A stretch of DNA of 30,428 nt from Candidatus Corynebacterium faecipullorum (lineage in GTDB: Bacteria; Actinomycetota; Actinomycetes; Mycobacteriales; Mycobacteriaceae), in NCBI GenBank assembly GCA_019114925.1, contig DXEO01000226.1, positions 1 through 30,428 of the forward strand, given 5' to 3'. Shown here in pieces: positions 7,716-14,880 of this stretch; positions within the stretch are counted from its first letter, which is position 1; every line of letters starts with the position of its first letter. The notes below the pieces were generated by a model. That model was not told where the DNA came from. It was given only the letters and a program-made list of their open reading frames with translations, and searched no databases. The position numbers and the translations under genes were made by a program.

Positions 7716-8180
7716 TTAATTCACCCGTTTCCATGTAAATACGCGGACGTCATCATCCGAATCGCGGTTGATTCTCACGGCAAGGTACGCGTCAGAAAGC
7801 CGCTCCATGAAGCCCCCGCCCCACTCGGCGACGACGACAGCATCCTCTATTTCGGTGTCCAAGTCTAGACTGTCCAGCTCCCCCAACGGATCTTCAGAAT
7901 GGTCGAGGAGGCGGTAGGCATCCACGTGCACCAATGTCGGCCCGCCCACGCGGGAAGGGTGCTCGCGCGCGATGACGAAGGTCGGCGAAGTTACCCGCCC
8001 CTTCACCTGCATCCCGCGGGCAATGCCCTGCGTGAAGGTGGTTTTCCCGGCGCCTAAGGGGCCGTCGAGGATGACCAGGTCCCCGGCCTCCAGAGCCGCG
8101 CCTAAGTCCTCGCCGAGGGCCCAGGCATCCTCTGGCGTGGCGGCCTCACGGCGTCCTTCTTGTGGAAAATCACTGCGCAT
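7716..8180 (-). CDS. tsaE: tRNA t6A ATPase TsaE
   Basis: Small P-loop ATPase that binds TsaB-TsaD and drives turnover of t6A synthesis. With the start at ATG 8180 it has 154 residues. The Walker A motif GPLGAGKTT is at about 40-48. The conserved VTSPTFVIAREH follows, then LVHVDAYRL with the aspartate expected for magnesium. The open frame extends 20 codons further up, into alr, but those residues are not family-like; the chosen start overlaps the alr end by 11 bases. The next gene downstream is the transporter, which separates tsaE from tsaB. Confidence 0.93.
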   Translation of the reverse strand: MRSDFPQEGRREAATPEDAWALGEDLGAALEAGDLVILDGPLGAGKTTFTQGIARGMQVKGRVTSPTFVIAREHPSRVGGPTLVHVDAYRLLDHSEDPLGELDSLDLDTEIEDAVVVAEWGGGFMERLSDAYLAVRINRDSDDDVRVFTWKRVN

Positions 8181-9279
8181 CGCTAGCTCCTTCGCGGTAT
8201 GTACGCTCGGTGCGCCCGGTGGGGCGACACAACACTTCATAGTTGATAGTCCCGGCTGCCTCAGCCAAATCTGTAGCGCTCATACCGCCGCGCCCAAAGA
8301 TAACGGCGGTGTCCCCGGCGCGCACTCCGTGAGGGTTCGCGCCAAGGTCGACGACGATCTGGTCCATGCAGACCCTGCCCACCTGCGGGTAGAGCTCACC
8401 GCCAATGCCTACCTGCAGCGCCCCTTGAAAAGCACGCGGTAGACCATCGGCATAACCCACGCTGACGGTGGCGAGCTGACGGTCACTCTCCGCGGTCCAG
8501 GTCAGGCCATAACATGTGGACTCCCCCGCCGATATCGGCTTCACTGCGACGACGGATGCCTCCCACGTCATGGCGGGTTTCAGCCCATGGTCACGCCCGG
8601 CGACTGGTTCGAGTCCATAGAGGGCCAGCCCGACGCGCGCCTGCTCGAAACGAGCTGAGGGGCGAGTCAAGGCAGCGGGCGAGTTAGCCAGGTGGTTCAG
8701 CGGACACTCCAGCCCCACGTCACGAGCCACCTTAAGGGCCTGGCGGAACTCCGATTCCTGATGATCATTGTGCGGGTGCTCCGGCTCATCAGCACAGGCG
8801 AAGTGGGACATGAGGCCTAGGACGGTGATGTGGGGGGCGTCGGCAAGCAGGCGGAAGGTTTCCTTCCACGCGTGCTTGTCGACGCCCGACCGGTGCATCC
8901 CCGTCTCCACCATCACGAAGACTTCGGTAGACGCTTCGGCAGCCTCGATGAGTGCTTGGGCGTGCGCCAGCGAAGGGATACCGATCTGGATTTCAGCGGC
9001 GAGGGCCGGGGCGAGGTCCTCCGTGGGCTCCCACAACCAGGCAGCGATGGGGAGCGAATCAATCACCTTCCGCAAGGCCACTGCCTCGGGCAAGGTAGCC
9101 ACCCCGAAAGCATCTGCCCCAGCTTGCGCCATCACCGGGGCGCAGCGCTCGATGCCGTGGCCATAGGCATCCGCCTTGACCACGCACATGAGGCGGGCCG
9201 GGGCCACCGCCTCCTTCACGCGAGCAACATTGTGGGCAATAGCGTTGAGGTCAACGGTGGTTTTTAACATACCCACCAT
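8170..9279 (-). CDS. alr: Alanine racemase
   Basis: PLP enzyme interconverting L- and D-alanine, giving D-Ala for peptidoglycan. The product has 369 residues. The PLP lysine is K35 in VVKADAYGHG, and the second catalytic base is Tyr257 in STCYGLTW. VGRVCMDQI of the C-terminal beta domain is also present. Two starts are possible: ATG 9279 with AAGTGG ahead of it, and ATG 9270 (MLKTTVD) after GGTGGG with very short spacing. The gene follows glmS after 22 bases, so the two wall-precursor genes are probably cotranscribed. Confidence 0.96.
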   Translation of the reverse strand: MVGMLKTTVDLNAIAHNVARVKEAVAPARLMCVVKADAYGHGIERCAPVMAQAGADAFGVATLPEAVALRKVIDSLPIAAWLWEPTEDLAPALAAEIQIGIPSLAHAQALIEAAEASTEVFVMVETGMHRSGVDKHAWKETFRLLADAPHITVLGLMSHFACADEPEHPHNDHQESEFRQALKVARDVGLECPLNHLANSPAALTRPSARFEQARVGLALYGLEPVAGRDHGLKPAMTWEASVVAVKPISAGESTCYGLTWTAESDRQLATVSVGYADGLPRAFQGALQVGIGGELYPQVGRVCMDQIVVDLGANPHGVRAGDTAVIFGRGGMSATDLAEAAGTINYEVLCRPTGRTERTYREGASDAQ

Positions 9280-9301
9280 TGTGCCACTTGGTGTTACCGC
9301 G

Positions 9302-11173
9302 CTATTCGACGGTCACCGACTTCGCAAGGTTGCGCGGCTGATCCACGTCGTATCCCTTGGCGGTGGCTACACCGCAGGCGAAAATCTGCAGCGGAACGGT
9401 AGCCAGCAGCGGCTGCATCAGCGTCGGCGCCTGCGGGATGCGGATGATGTGGTTGGCGTAGGCCTCGACGGCCTCGTCCCCCTCCTCCGCGATGACGATG
9501 GTGATGGCACCGCGGGCGCGGATCTCCTGGATATTGGAGACGACCTTGGCGTGCAGGGAATCGCGGCCACGCGGGGAAGGCACGATGACGAAGACCGGCT
9601 GGCCTTCCTCGATGAGCGCGATCGGTCCGTGCTTGAGCTCGCCGGCGGCGAAACCTTCGGCATGCAGGTAGGCGATCTCCTTGAGCTTGAGCGCGCCCTC
9701 CAGCGCGACTGGGAAGCCGACGTGGCGGCCGAGGAAGAGCACTGACTTGGCGTTCTCCATAGCGTTGGCCAGATCGTAGACCTGCTTCTCGTTATCGATG
9801 ACTGCCTGGACCTTATCCGGCATCGCACGCAGGTCATCCAAGACGGAGTTGACCTCATCGGAGAACATGTTGCCGCGCAGGCGCGCTAGGTAGAGGCCCA
9901 GCAGGTAGGTCGCGGTGATCTGCGCCAGGAAGGCCTTGGTGGAGGCCACGGCGATCTCCGGGCCAGCATGGGTGTACAAAGCGGCGTCGGACTCGCGCGG
10001 GATGGAGGAACCCTGGGTGTTGCAAATAGCAATCACCTTGGCGCCCTGCTGGCGGGCGTGGCGCACTGCCATGAGGGTATCCATGGTCTCACCCGATTGG
10101 GACAGGGCCACGACCAGGGTCTTCTCGTTGACGATCGGATCGCGGTAGCGGAACTCGTGGGCCAGCTCCACCTCGCACGGGATGCGGCACCAGTGCTCGA
10201 TGGCGTAGCGCGCGACGTGGCCGGCATAAGCGGCGGTGCCGCAGGCGATGACGATGATCTTATCGATGGACTTGAGCACCGACTCCTCGATGCGGATCTC
10301 ATCGAGGACCAAGTTGCCGGTCCCATCGAGGCGGCCCAGCAGGGTATCGCGCACGGCTGCTGGCTGATCGTGGATTTCCTTCTCCATGAAGGAGTTGAAG
10401 CCGCCCTTTTCGGCAGCAGCGGCATCCCACTTGATCTCGAAAGGCTTGCCCTGGGCGGGGTTGCCGTCATAGTCGGTAATCTCGATGTCATCCGCGGTGA
10501 TGGTCACGACCTGGTCGTTGTCCATCTCCACGGCGGACTTGGTGTAGTCGATGAAGCCGGAAACATCCGAGCCCAGGAAATTCTCCCCCTCACCTAGGCC
10601 GATAACCAGCGGCGAATCGCGGCGTGCAGCCACGATGCGATCCGCCTGCTCGGCGTGAATAGCCAAGAGGGTGAACGCACCTTCCAGACGCTTGCCGGTC
10701 AACTGCATAGCCTTGGTGAGGTCACCGCCGGCTTCGTTGTGGAACACATCTGCCAGAAGGGTGGCGGCTACCTCGGTGTCGGTCTCGGAGACGAAGTTAT
10801 GGCCCTTGCCCTCCAGCTCGCTCTTAAGCTCAGCAAAGTTCTCGATGATGCCGTTGTGCACGACGGCGAGCTTGCCGCCATCCACCACGTGTGGGTGGGC
10901 GTTCAGATCGGTTGGACCACCGTGGGTTGCCCAGCGGGTGTGCCCGATGCCCAGGACGGAATCCTTGAGTGGGCGCGCAGCGATTTCGGTTTCCAGCGCA
11001 GCGACCTTTCCAGCCTTTTTGCGCCAGGAGATCTCCCCATCGGCGTACATTGCAACGCCTGCTGAGTCATAGCCGCGATACTCCAGTCGGCGCAGGCCCT
11101 CCAGCACAACGTCTAATGCAAAGTACTCACGGCCATCGGTATTTCGGCCAATGTATCCAACGATTCCACACAT
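9302..11173 (-). CDS. glmS: Glutamine--fructose-6-phosphate aminotransferase GlmS
   Basis: Makes glucosamine-6-phosphate from fructose-6-phosphate and glutamine, the first step toward UDP-GlcNAc. It has 623 residues starting MCGIVGYIG; Cys2 is the N-terminal nucleophile of the glutaminase domain (1 to about 225). Two SIS sugar-isomerase domains follow (about 295-430 and 465-605), and the protein ends in the family tail DQPRNLAKSVTVE. The frame is open a further 14 codons upstream, but the mature enzyme must begin at this Met-Cys, so start 11173 is firm. No Shine-Dalgarno sequence is visible; a -10 (TAAAAT) lies 8 bases before the ATG, suggesting a leaderless mRNA. GlmM, the next enzyme in the pathway, is encoded at 14881-16224. 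Confidence 0.97.
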   Translation of the reverse strand: MCGIVGYIGRNTDGREYFALDVVLEGLRRLEYRGYDSAGVAMYADGEISWRKKAGKVAALETEIAARPLKDSVLGIGHTRWATHGGPTDLNAHPHVVDGGKLAVVHNGIIENFAELKSELEGKGHNFVSETDTEVAATLLADVFHNEAGGDLTKAMQLTGKRLEGAFTLLAIHAEQADRIVAARRDSPLVIGLGEGENFLGSDVSGFIDYTKSAVEMDNDQVVTITADDIEITDYDGNPAQGKPFEIKWDAAAAEKGGFNSFMEKEIHDQPAAVRDTLLGRLDGTGNLVLDEIRIEESVLKSIDKIIVIACGTAAYAGHVARYAIEHWCRIPCEVELAHEFRYRDPIVNEKTLVVALSQSGETMDTLMAVRHARQQGAKVIAICNTQGSSIPRESDAALYTHAGPEIAVASTKAFLAQITATYLLGLYLARLRGNMFSDEVNSVLDDLRAMPDKVQAVIDNEKQVYDLANAMENAKSVLFLGRHVGFPVALEGALKLKEIAYLHAEGFAAGELKHGPIALIEEGQPVFVIVPSPRGRDSLHAKVVSNIQEIRARGAITIVIAEEGDEAVEAYANHIIRIPQAPTLMQPLLATVPLQIFACGVATAKGYDVDQPRNLAKSVTVE

Positions 11174-11181
11174 GGGAAAAA

Positions 11182-11205
11182 ATTTTACAGCATGATTTAT
11201 CATGC
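11182..11205 (-). promoter_or_regulatory. Putative glmS promoter with palindromic operator
   Basis: On the minus strand a TANANT-type -10, TAAAAT, occupies 11182-11187, only 8 bases from the glmS ATG. Immediately upstream is a perfect inverted repeat GCATGAT-TT-ATCATGC (11190-11205), and TTGAAA lies beyond it. The repeat is well placed to be a repressor site. No regulator is identified. Confidence 0.5.
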
Positions 11206-11244
11206 GGAATTTCAAGGATCGCGTTTAATTCTCCCCCACCGTCT

Positions 11245-11250
11245 TATAGT
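11245..11250 (+). promoter_or_regulatory. Possible -10 element of the hydrolase-like gene
   Basis: TATAGT fits the corynebacterial TANANT -10 and lies 41 bases before the GTG start at 11291. No convincing -35 is present, which is common in this genus. A second weaker candidate (TATTCT, 11278-11283) would make the transcript leaderless, which fits the lack of a Shine-Dalgarno sequence. Confidence 0.35.
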
Positions 11251-11290
11251 GTCCACCGCTTTACCTACTCTTTGCTCTATTCTGTAAAGC

Positions 11291-12112
11291 GTGTCTGCGA
11301 ATTTGAAGAAGCATCTCGGTACGTTGTCTAAGCGCGGCCCGCACCGCGTCCTCGTCGGGGACCTGTCCTATGCAGGGCTGGAAGGCAAGGTCTACACCCC
11401 AGCTGAGGGTAAAGGCCTGCCCGCCGCGGCATTTGCCCACGACTGGACGAAGAGCATTAAGGACTACCACGCCACCCTCCGCCACTTGGCCAGCTGGGGC
11501 ATCGTGGTGGTTGCTCCCGATACGGAGACAGGTGTCTTTGCCAAGCACCGCAACTTGGCTGCCGACCTCGAATCGGCTTTGCAGATTGCCGCTGGTGTCC
11601 GGTTGGGTGCCGGCAAGATTTCGGTGTCCCCCTCCAAGCTGGGTGTCTTTGGCCACGGCATGGGCGGCGGTGTAGCCACCTTGGCTGCTGTGGATAACCC
11701 AAAGGTTCGCGCCGTCGCGGCCCTCTACCCCGCCGATACTTCCCCATCCGCAGTTCAGGCTGCCCACGCTGTTAAGGCCCACGGCCTCGTTATCGGCGCA
11801 GGCCAGGATGATATCTTCCACGCCGGTAATCCCGCGAAGCTAGCCAACGCTTGGGGCGGCCCAGTGGCCTACCGTGAGATTGCTAAGGGCACCCAGTCCG
11901 GTTTCAGCGAGGATAAATTCTTCAAGTTGGCGCTTGGTTCCGGCTTCTTCCAAGGCTCCGCCGTTGAGACCGCCCGCGGCCTTGTGACCGGCTTCTTGCT
12001 GTCCACCCTGGCTGGCGAATCCAAGTATGACGCTTTTGCGGCTGCCGATGCCTCCGCGAAGGGCGTCGAGAGCTTCGTCGGCGAGGGCCTCACCAAGCGC
12101 GCAGGTTTCTAG
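11291..12112 (+). CDS. Dienelactone hydrolase/PETase-like alpha/beta-hydrolase, nucleophile missing
   Basis: 273-residue protein with an alpha/beta-hydrolase layout similar to chlorophyllase and dienelactone-hydrolase families: YTPAEGKGLPAAAFAHDW (oxyanion region, about 35-52), WGIVVVAPDTETG, LGVFGHGMGGGVA (nucleophile elbow, about 117-129) and LVIGAGQDDIF (acid residue, about 166-175). In the elbow the expected G-H-S-M-G-G is G121-H-G123-M-G-G, with codon GGC, so the serine nucleophile is glycine. The usual histidine region reads KGTQSGFSED with no histidine. It may be a non-catalytic relative. Start is GTG 11291 with no clear ribosome site. It is the only plus-strand gene here and ends at a strong terminator. 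By position it corresponds to M. tuberculosis Rv3438, as I recall that locus. Confidence 0.82.
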   Translation: MSANLKKHLGTLSKRGPHRVLVGDLSYAGLEGKVYTPAEGKGLPAAAFAHDWTKSIKDYHATLRHLASWGIVVVAPDTETGVFAKHRNLAADLESALQIAAGVRLGAGKISVSPSKLGVFGHGMGGGVATLAAVDNPKVRAVAALYPADTSPSAVQAAHAVKAHGLVIGAGQDDIFHAGNPAKLANAWGGPVAYREIAKGTQSGFSEDKFFKLALGSGFFQGSAVETARGLVTGFLLSTLAGESKYDAFAAADASAKGVESFVGEGLTKRAGF

Positions 12113-12164
12113 CACGACAGGAAAGGTTTCGAGGAGCTCGCACCGCACGGCGCACATGTACTTC

Positions 12165-12209
12165 GGCTAAAGCAGGACGATCGTTTATTCGTCCTGCTTT
12201 AGCCTTTTT
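12165..12209 (+). terminator. Strong terminator of the hydrolase-like gene
   Basis: Perfect 16-bp inverted repeat, GGCTAAAGCAGGACGA (12165-12180) and its complement (12189-12204), with an 8-base loop, followed by TTTTT on the plus strand. The stop codon of the convergent minus-strand membrane-protein gene lies within the loop and the edge of the right arm (12185-12187 in the loop), so the hairpin also covers that gene's 3' end. Confidence 0.9.
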
Positions 12210-12403
12210 AAGCGGGGAACTTCAAGGAGAAGCCAGGCAACAAGTCCAATTCCTGGCAGAAGCAACTGCGCGGCCGTCCACAGTTTTATGTGGGCCATAT
12301 CTCTGTCGCTTTTAATCTCAATGCCAAGCACGACGAAAGCCACCAAGAGGTACAGCATGGGAAGAACGCCCCACAAGACGTCATAAAGCCAAGGAACTGT
12401 CAT
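12185..12403 (-). CDS. Small two-helix membrane protein, 72 aa
   Basis: The product begins MTVPWLYDVLWGVLPMLYLLVAF and has two hydrophobic segments (about 7-26 and 39-60) separated by a charged loop (EIKSDRDMAH), ending in a basic tail LKRLKQDE. The layout resembles small PLDc_N-type membrane proteins, but I cannot assign a family. The frame is open to 12640, but the extra residues are Arg/Gly/Ala-rich noise and overlap the gene before it. ATG 12403 has GGGGAAGG about 7 bases ahead of it. It is last in the EspC-like module, after a 100-base gap. Its role is unknown. Confidence 0.7.
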   Translation of the reverse strand: MTVPWLYDVLWGVLPMLYLLVAFVVLGIEIKSDRDMAHIKLWTAAQLLLPGIGLVAWLLLEVPRLKRLKQDE

Positions 12404-12503
12404 GCGGCCTTCCCCAAACTTTGGGTTGATACGTGCAGCGGCTACTGACGCCACAGTAACACCTGGGGTTGCTGGCGCACGGAGGAGTTTCCCGGTTTCC
12501 GTG

Positions 12504-12761
12504 TCACCCGCGCCTGAGCACTGATTGCACTTGGCCGCGCGGGCGGCCTCGCCCCTGTCCCTGACTCTGACTGTGTGCCCCGCCCCTAGAAGCAGGGTTC
12601 CGCCGCTGCGCCTCCGCGTGCGTTTGGGCTTGGGCAGCACGCTGCGCAGACTTTTCTAGCTCATCCTGTGCTTTAGCCATGGCTTTCTCAAATTCCAGCA
12701 GCCGTGCGGCTGTGCGCTCGCGGAATCCGCGTGCGAACTCATCAAAATCATTGTGCGGCAT
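12504..12761 (-). CDS. Small charged protein, 85 aa, unknown
   Basis: I do not recognise a family. The first half (MPHNDFDEFARGFRERTAARLLEFEKAMAKAQDELEK region) is a strongly charged, probably coiled-coil helix. The second half is a low-complexity Gln/Arg/Gly/Ser tail (SQSQGQGRGRPRGQ) and is likely disordered. Its ATG shares a base with the stop codon of the Cys/Pro-rich gene (TAATG), so it is translationally coupled. The gene is small and low in complexity, so it rests mainly on the coupling and on the frame being the natural continuation of the operon. Confidence 0.6.
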   Translation of the reverse strand: MPHNDFDEFARGFRERTAARLLEFEKAMAKAQDELEKSAQRAAQAQTHAEAQRRNPASRGGAHSQSQGQGRGRPRGQVQSVLRRG

Positions 12762-14428
12762 TACCACTGCCCTGCCTTTCGTGCGTGTACGGAGGAGAAT
12801 TCTGAACTTTCTTGCGGGGGCATTTCTGGCGTGGCCTCAGCCCCAGCGACTGGACCAGGCGCAGGCTCAGGTGCAGGTGCTGGCGCCGGGGCTGGTTGTG
12901 GCGCCGGTGCCTCCGCTGCCTGCATGTGTGCAAGTTTCTCTGGCGGTGCCTCTGGCTCCGGAACGTTGTTCAGCTCGGGAGGCGGCGTAACACCGTTGTC
13001 AGGAGCAGGCTCTGGTGCAGTCGGTGGGCAGGGGTCTGACTCCGGCTGCGGTTCTGGTTCTGGCTCGGGTACGGGATCCGGCTCCGGCAGATTCTCCACG
13101 AAGTCCACAGCGGCCTCAGCTAGAAGACCCAGCCCCAGAATGGCAACCCCCACGCCAAGCAGGCCTAAGCTTCCGCAGCAGGCTTCTTCAGGCTTGCACT
13201 CACCATCTCCCGCAACTGGTGGCTGTTCTGGCTCCTCGCAGTCCTCGCCTTCTACTGATTCTTCAGGGCACTCGTCCTCATTCGCCACCGGCTCCACGTC
13301 CTCCGGGCAGTCGATCACGTCCTGTTCTACCGGCTCGGTGGGAATCTCCACCCCTGCATCTGCCGGCTTTGTGGTTCCTATTTCACGCTGTTGCTCGGCG
13401 CACCCGCACGACTGTGCTTCCTTCTCTGCCTTGCAGCGGCACGGTGTGGGCTCCTCATCTGGTGCAGTTGAAGCGGGCTCAGTCGGCACACTGTGCGGCT
13501 CAGTCGGCTTCGCCGGCTGTGGCTTCTCTTCAGCCGGTGGGCACTCTTTTTCATCCACTGCAGCGGGCTGGGTGGGCTCCGGCTTTTCTGGTGGTGCCAC
13601 CGGTGTTTCTGGTTTCGGCTCCACGGGTTGCTGCGGTGCAACTGGCGACGAAGGCTGGGCCGGCTGAGCTGGCTGTGTGGGCTGAGACGGTGCGGACGGG
13701 GACGGCGGTGAGGAAGGCTGGGTTGGTGCACAAGGTTCAGGCTCAGGTTGCGGGCACTCTTTGGGCTTCTCCTCACAGCCGCATTCGGGCTCTGGCGGGG
13801 TTTCCGGCAGCTCCCGCTCGCACACCTCGGTGCAGCGCCTTTCAAACTCGTCATAGCAATTCTCAATGGCGGTATCGCGGTCCCGGCACGTTTGCGTGAT
13901 GGTGTCATTCGTCTGATCGATAAGCTCCCCACCAATGCGCGATATCACCGGGATGATGACCTTTCCCAGAGGATGGCGCTGCAACAGCATGGTCAAGATG
14001 TTAATCAGCGGAATCACCGCAGAAATAAGCTCTGCCACCGCGGAATCAGAAACATCAACGACGTCTTCGATGGCATCCGAACACTGCTGTGCGGATTCCA
14101 CCAAATCATCGGCTTCGTCCCTTTCCTTCTCGAAGTCATCTTGTACGCCACGCAGATGATCCATGATCGCTCCCCCGGCCAGCGATAAAACCGTACCGAG
14201 AAGGAACTCCCGTAACCCGTTACCACCGCGCCCTGGGCGGCGAGCACCCATCGCCGACGCCGTGTTCTTAACCAAGTCGCCCGGGTTAATCCCATCGACC
14301 GACCCCACCATGTCCCCCAACAAGCCAATAGGCGTGCTGGGGCCGGAATAGCCTCCCTGGCTTGCCGCTTGGAACTGGGACACTGCTTGTGAATAATCAC
14401 CCAAGAGTGACTTGACCATCGTGGACAT
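12761..14428 (-). CDS. Proline- and cysteine-rich protein of an ESX-4-linked module, 555 aa
   Basis: Not a family I can name. Three parts are visible. Residues 1-205 are mainly helical, with a Gly/Ser linker, then two hydrophobic helices (FLLGTVLSLAGGAIM, about 76-90; AVIPLINILTMLL, about 137-150) and an acidic stretch between them. Residues 206-415 are Pro/Glu-rich with paired cysteines (CGC, CRC, CGC). Next comes a membrane-like segment (GSLGLLGVGVAILGLGLLAEA, about 419-439) directly after ACC, then a Pro-Glu and Ala-Pro repeat tail. It has 21 cysteines in all. There is no classical signal peptide. It starts at ATG 14428, sharing a base with the stop of the EspC-like gene (TGATG). By position and composition it matches M. 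tuberculosis Rv3439c (Ala/Pro-rich), as I recall it. A surface or ESX-exported role is inferred. Confidence 0.85.
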   Translation of the reverse strand: MSTMVKSLLGDYSQAVSQFQAASQGGYSGPSTPIGLLGDMVGSVDGINPGDLVKNTASAMGARRPGRGGNGLREFLLGTVLSLAGGAIMDHLRGVQDDFEKERDEADDLVESAQQCSDAIEDVVDVSDSAVAELISAVIPLINILTMLLQRHPLGKVIIPVISRIGGELIDQTNDTITQTCRDRDTAIENCYDEFERRCTEVCERELPETPPEPECGCEEKPKECPQPEPEPCAPTQPSSPPSPSAPSQPTQPAQPAQPSSPVAPQQPVEPKPETPVAPPEKPEPTQPAAVDEKECPPAEEKPQPAKPTEPHSVPTEPASTAPDEEPTPCRCKAEKEAQSCGCAEQQREIGTTKPADAGVEIPTEPVEQDVIDCPEDVEPVANEDECPEESVEGEDCEEPEQPPVAGDGECKPEEACCGSLGLLGVGVAILGLGLLAEAAVDFVENLPEPDPVPEPEPEPQPESDPCPPTAPEPAPDNGVTPPPELNNVPEPEAPPEKLAHMQAAEAPAPQPAPAPAPAPEPAPGPVAGAEATPEMPPQESSEFSSVHARKAGQW

Positions 14429-14739
14429 CAATTCACCCCTGCTTCCTGGTCACCGAATTGCCCAGCGAGGCCGCGGTCCACGTCCCCGAAAGCACGCAGT
14501 TGTTCGCGCGCGGCATCCGCTGTGGCCGATATGTTCTCTAACCGCCACGCACCGCGTTCATGGAGCTGGTTCAACAGGGCCTGAATCTGTGCGCCGTGCC
14601 CGCCGAAATCACGCCCCGCGGAGGATTGGGGAAAATTCGGCCTATCCCCGCGGTGCGCATCACTTTGGGCACGGGTTTGGTCCACGACGGCGTCGAGAAG
14701 CCGCGTGGCTTCGTCTTCATCAAAAAATACGTCGGGCAT
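14428..14739 (-). CDS. EspC/WXG100-like small helical protein, 103 aa
   Basis: 103 residues, the size of an ESX substrate or chaperone. Two predicted helices (about 8-27 and 48-90) flank a short linker. The helical C-terminal end carries F84-G-D-V-D88, which fits the Y/F-x-x-x-D/E secretion signal known from ESX substrates, followed by RGLAGQF as in EspC-type proteins. A Trp lies at 65 (RGAWRLEN), but the strict W-x-G turn is not formed. ATG 14739 follows AAGGAGAGCGCAC; the frame upstream to 14817 is not protein-like. It is first in a coupled operon and has a shared ECF-like promoter 42 bases ahead. The likely counterpart is Rv3440c (also about 103 residues, from memory). The export role is inferred. 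Confidence 0.8.
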   Translation of the reverse strand: MPDVFFDEDEATRLLDAVVDQTRAQSDAHRGDRPNFPQSSAGRDFGGHGAQIQALLNQLHERGAWRLENISATADAAREQLRAFGDVDRGLAGQFGDQEAGVN

Positions 14740-14781
14740 GTGCGCTCTCCTTCTCGTCCACAACAAACAGTGATTCCTGCT

Positions 14782-14815
14782 CTTATTGGACTGAAAAACA
14801 TCCCCTCCGGTTCCC
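14782..14815 (-). promoter_or_regulatory. Shared ECF-type promoter element, copy A (EspC-like module)
   Basis: On the minus strand: GGGAACCG, 13 bases, TCAGTCCAATAAG. An element with the same two blocks and the same 13-base gap lies upstream of the WXG100 pair (18593-18626). GGGAACC and AGTC are 16 bases apart, the layout of ECF-sigma promoters (for SigM I recall GGGAACC-N16/17-CGTC). The transcription start would be near 14781 and the leader about 42 bases. It lies just after the glmM terminator, as a promoter should. Confidence 0.75.
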
Positions 14816-14837
14816 ACACAACCCCACTAAAATACGA

Positions 14838-14862
14838 AACCCCAGGCCAACAGCCTGGGGTT
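14838..14862 (-). terminator. Rho-independent terminator of glmM
   Basis: Perfect 10-bp stem AACCCCAGGC / GCCTGGGGTT with a 5-base loop, followed on the minus strand by TTTCGTATTTT. It lies 18 bases after the glmM stop and separates glmM from the EspC-like module. Confidence 0.85.
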
Positions 14863-14880
14863 GTGATGGAGTGAGTAGAG

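Noticed and set aside
12753..13899. Plus-strand open frames of about 300 residues (Ser/Gly-rich or Arg/Pro-rich) opposite the Cys/Pro-rich gene
   Set aside because: These are antisense shadows of a repetitive Pro/Glu coding sequence. They lack ribosome sites and protein-like composition, while the minus frame has coupled neighbours.
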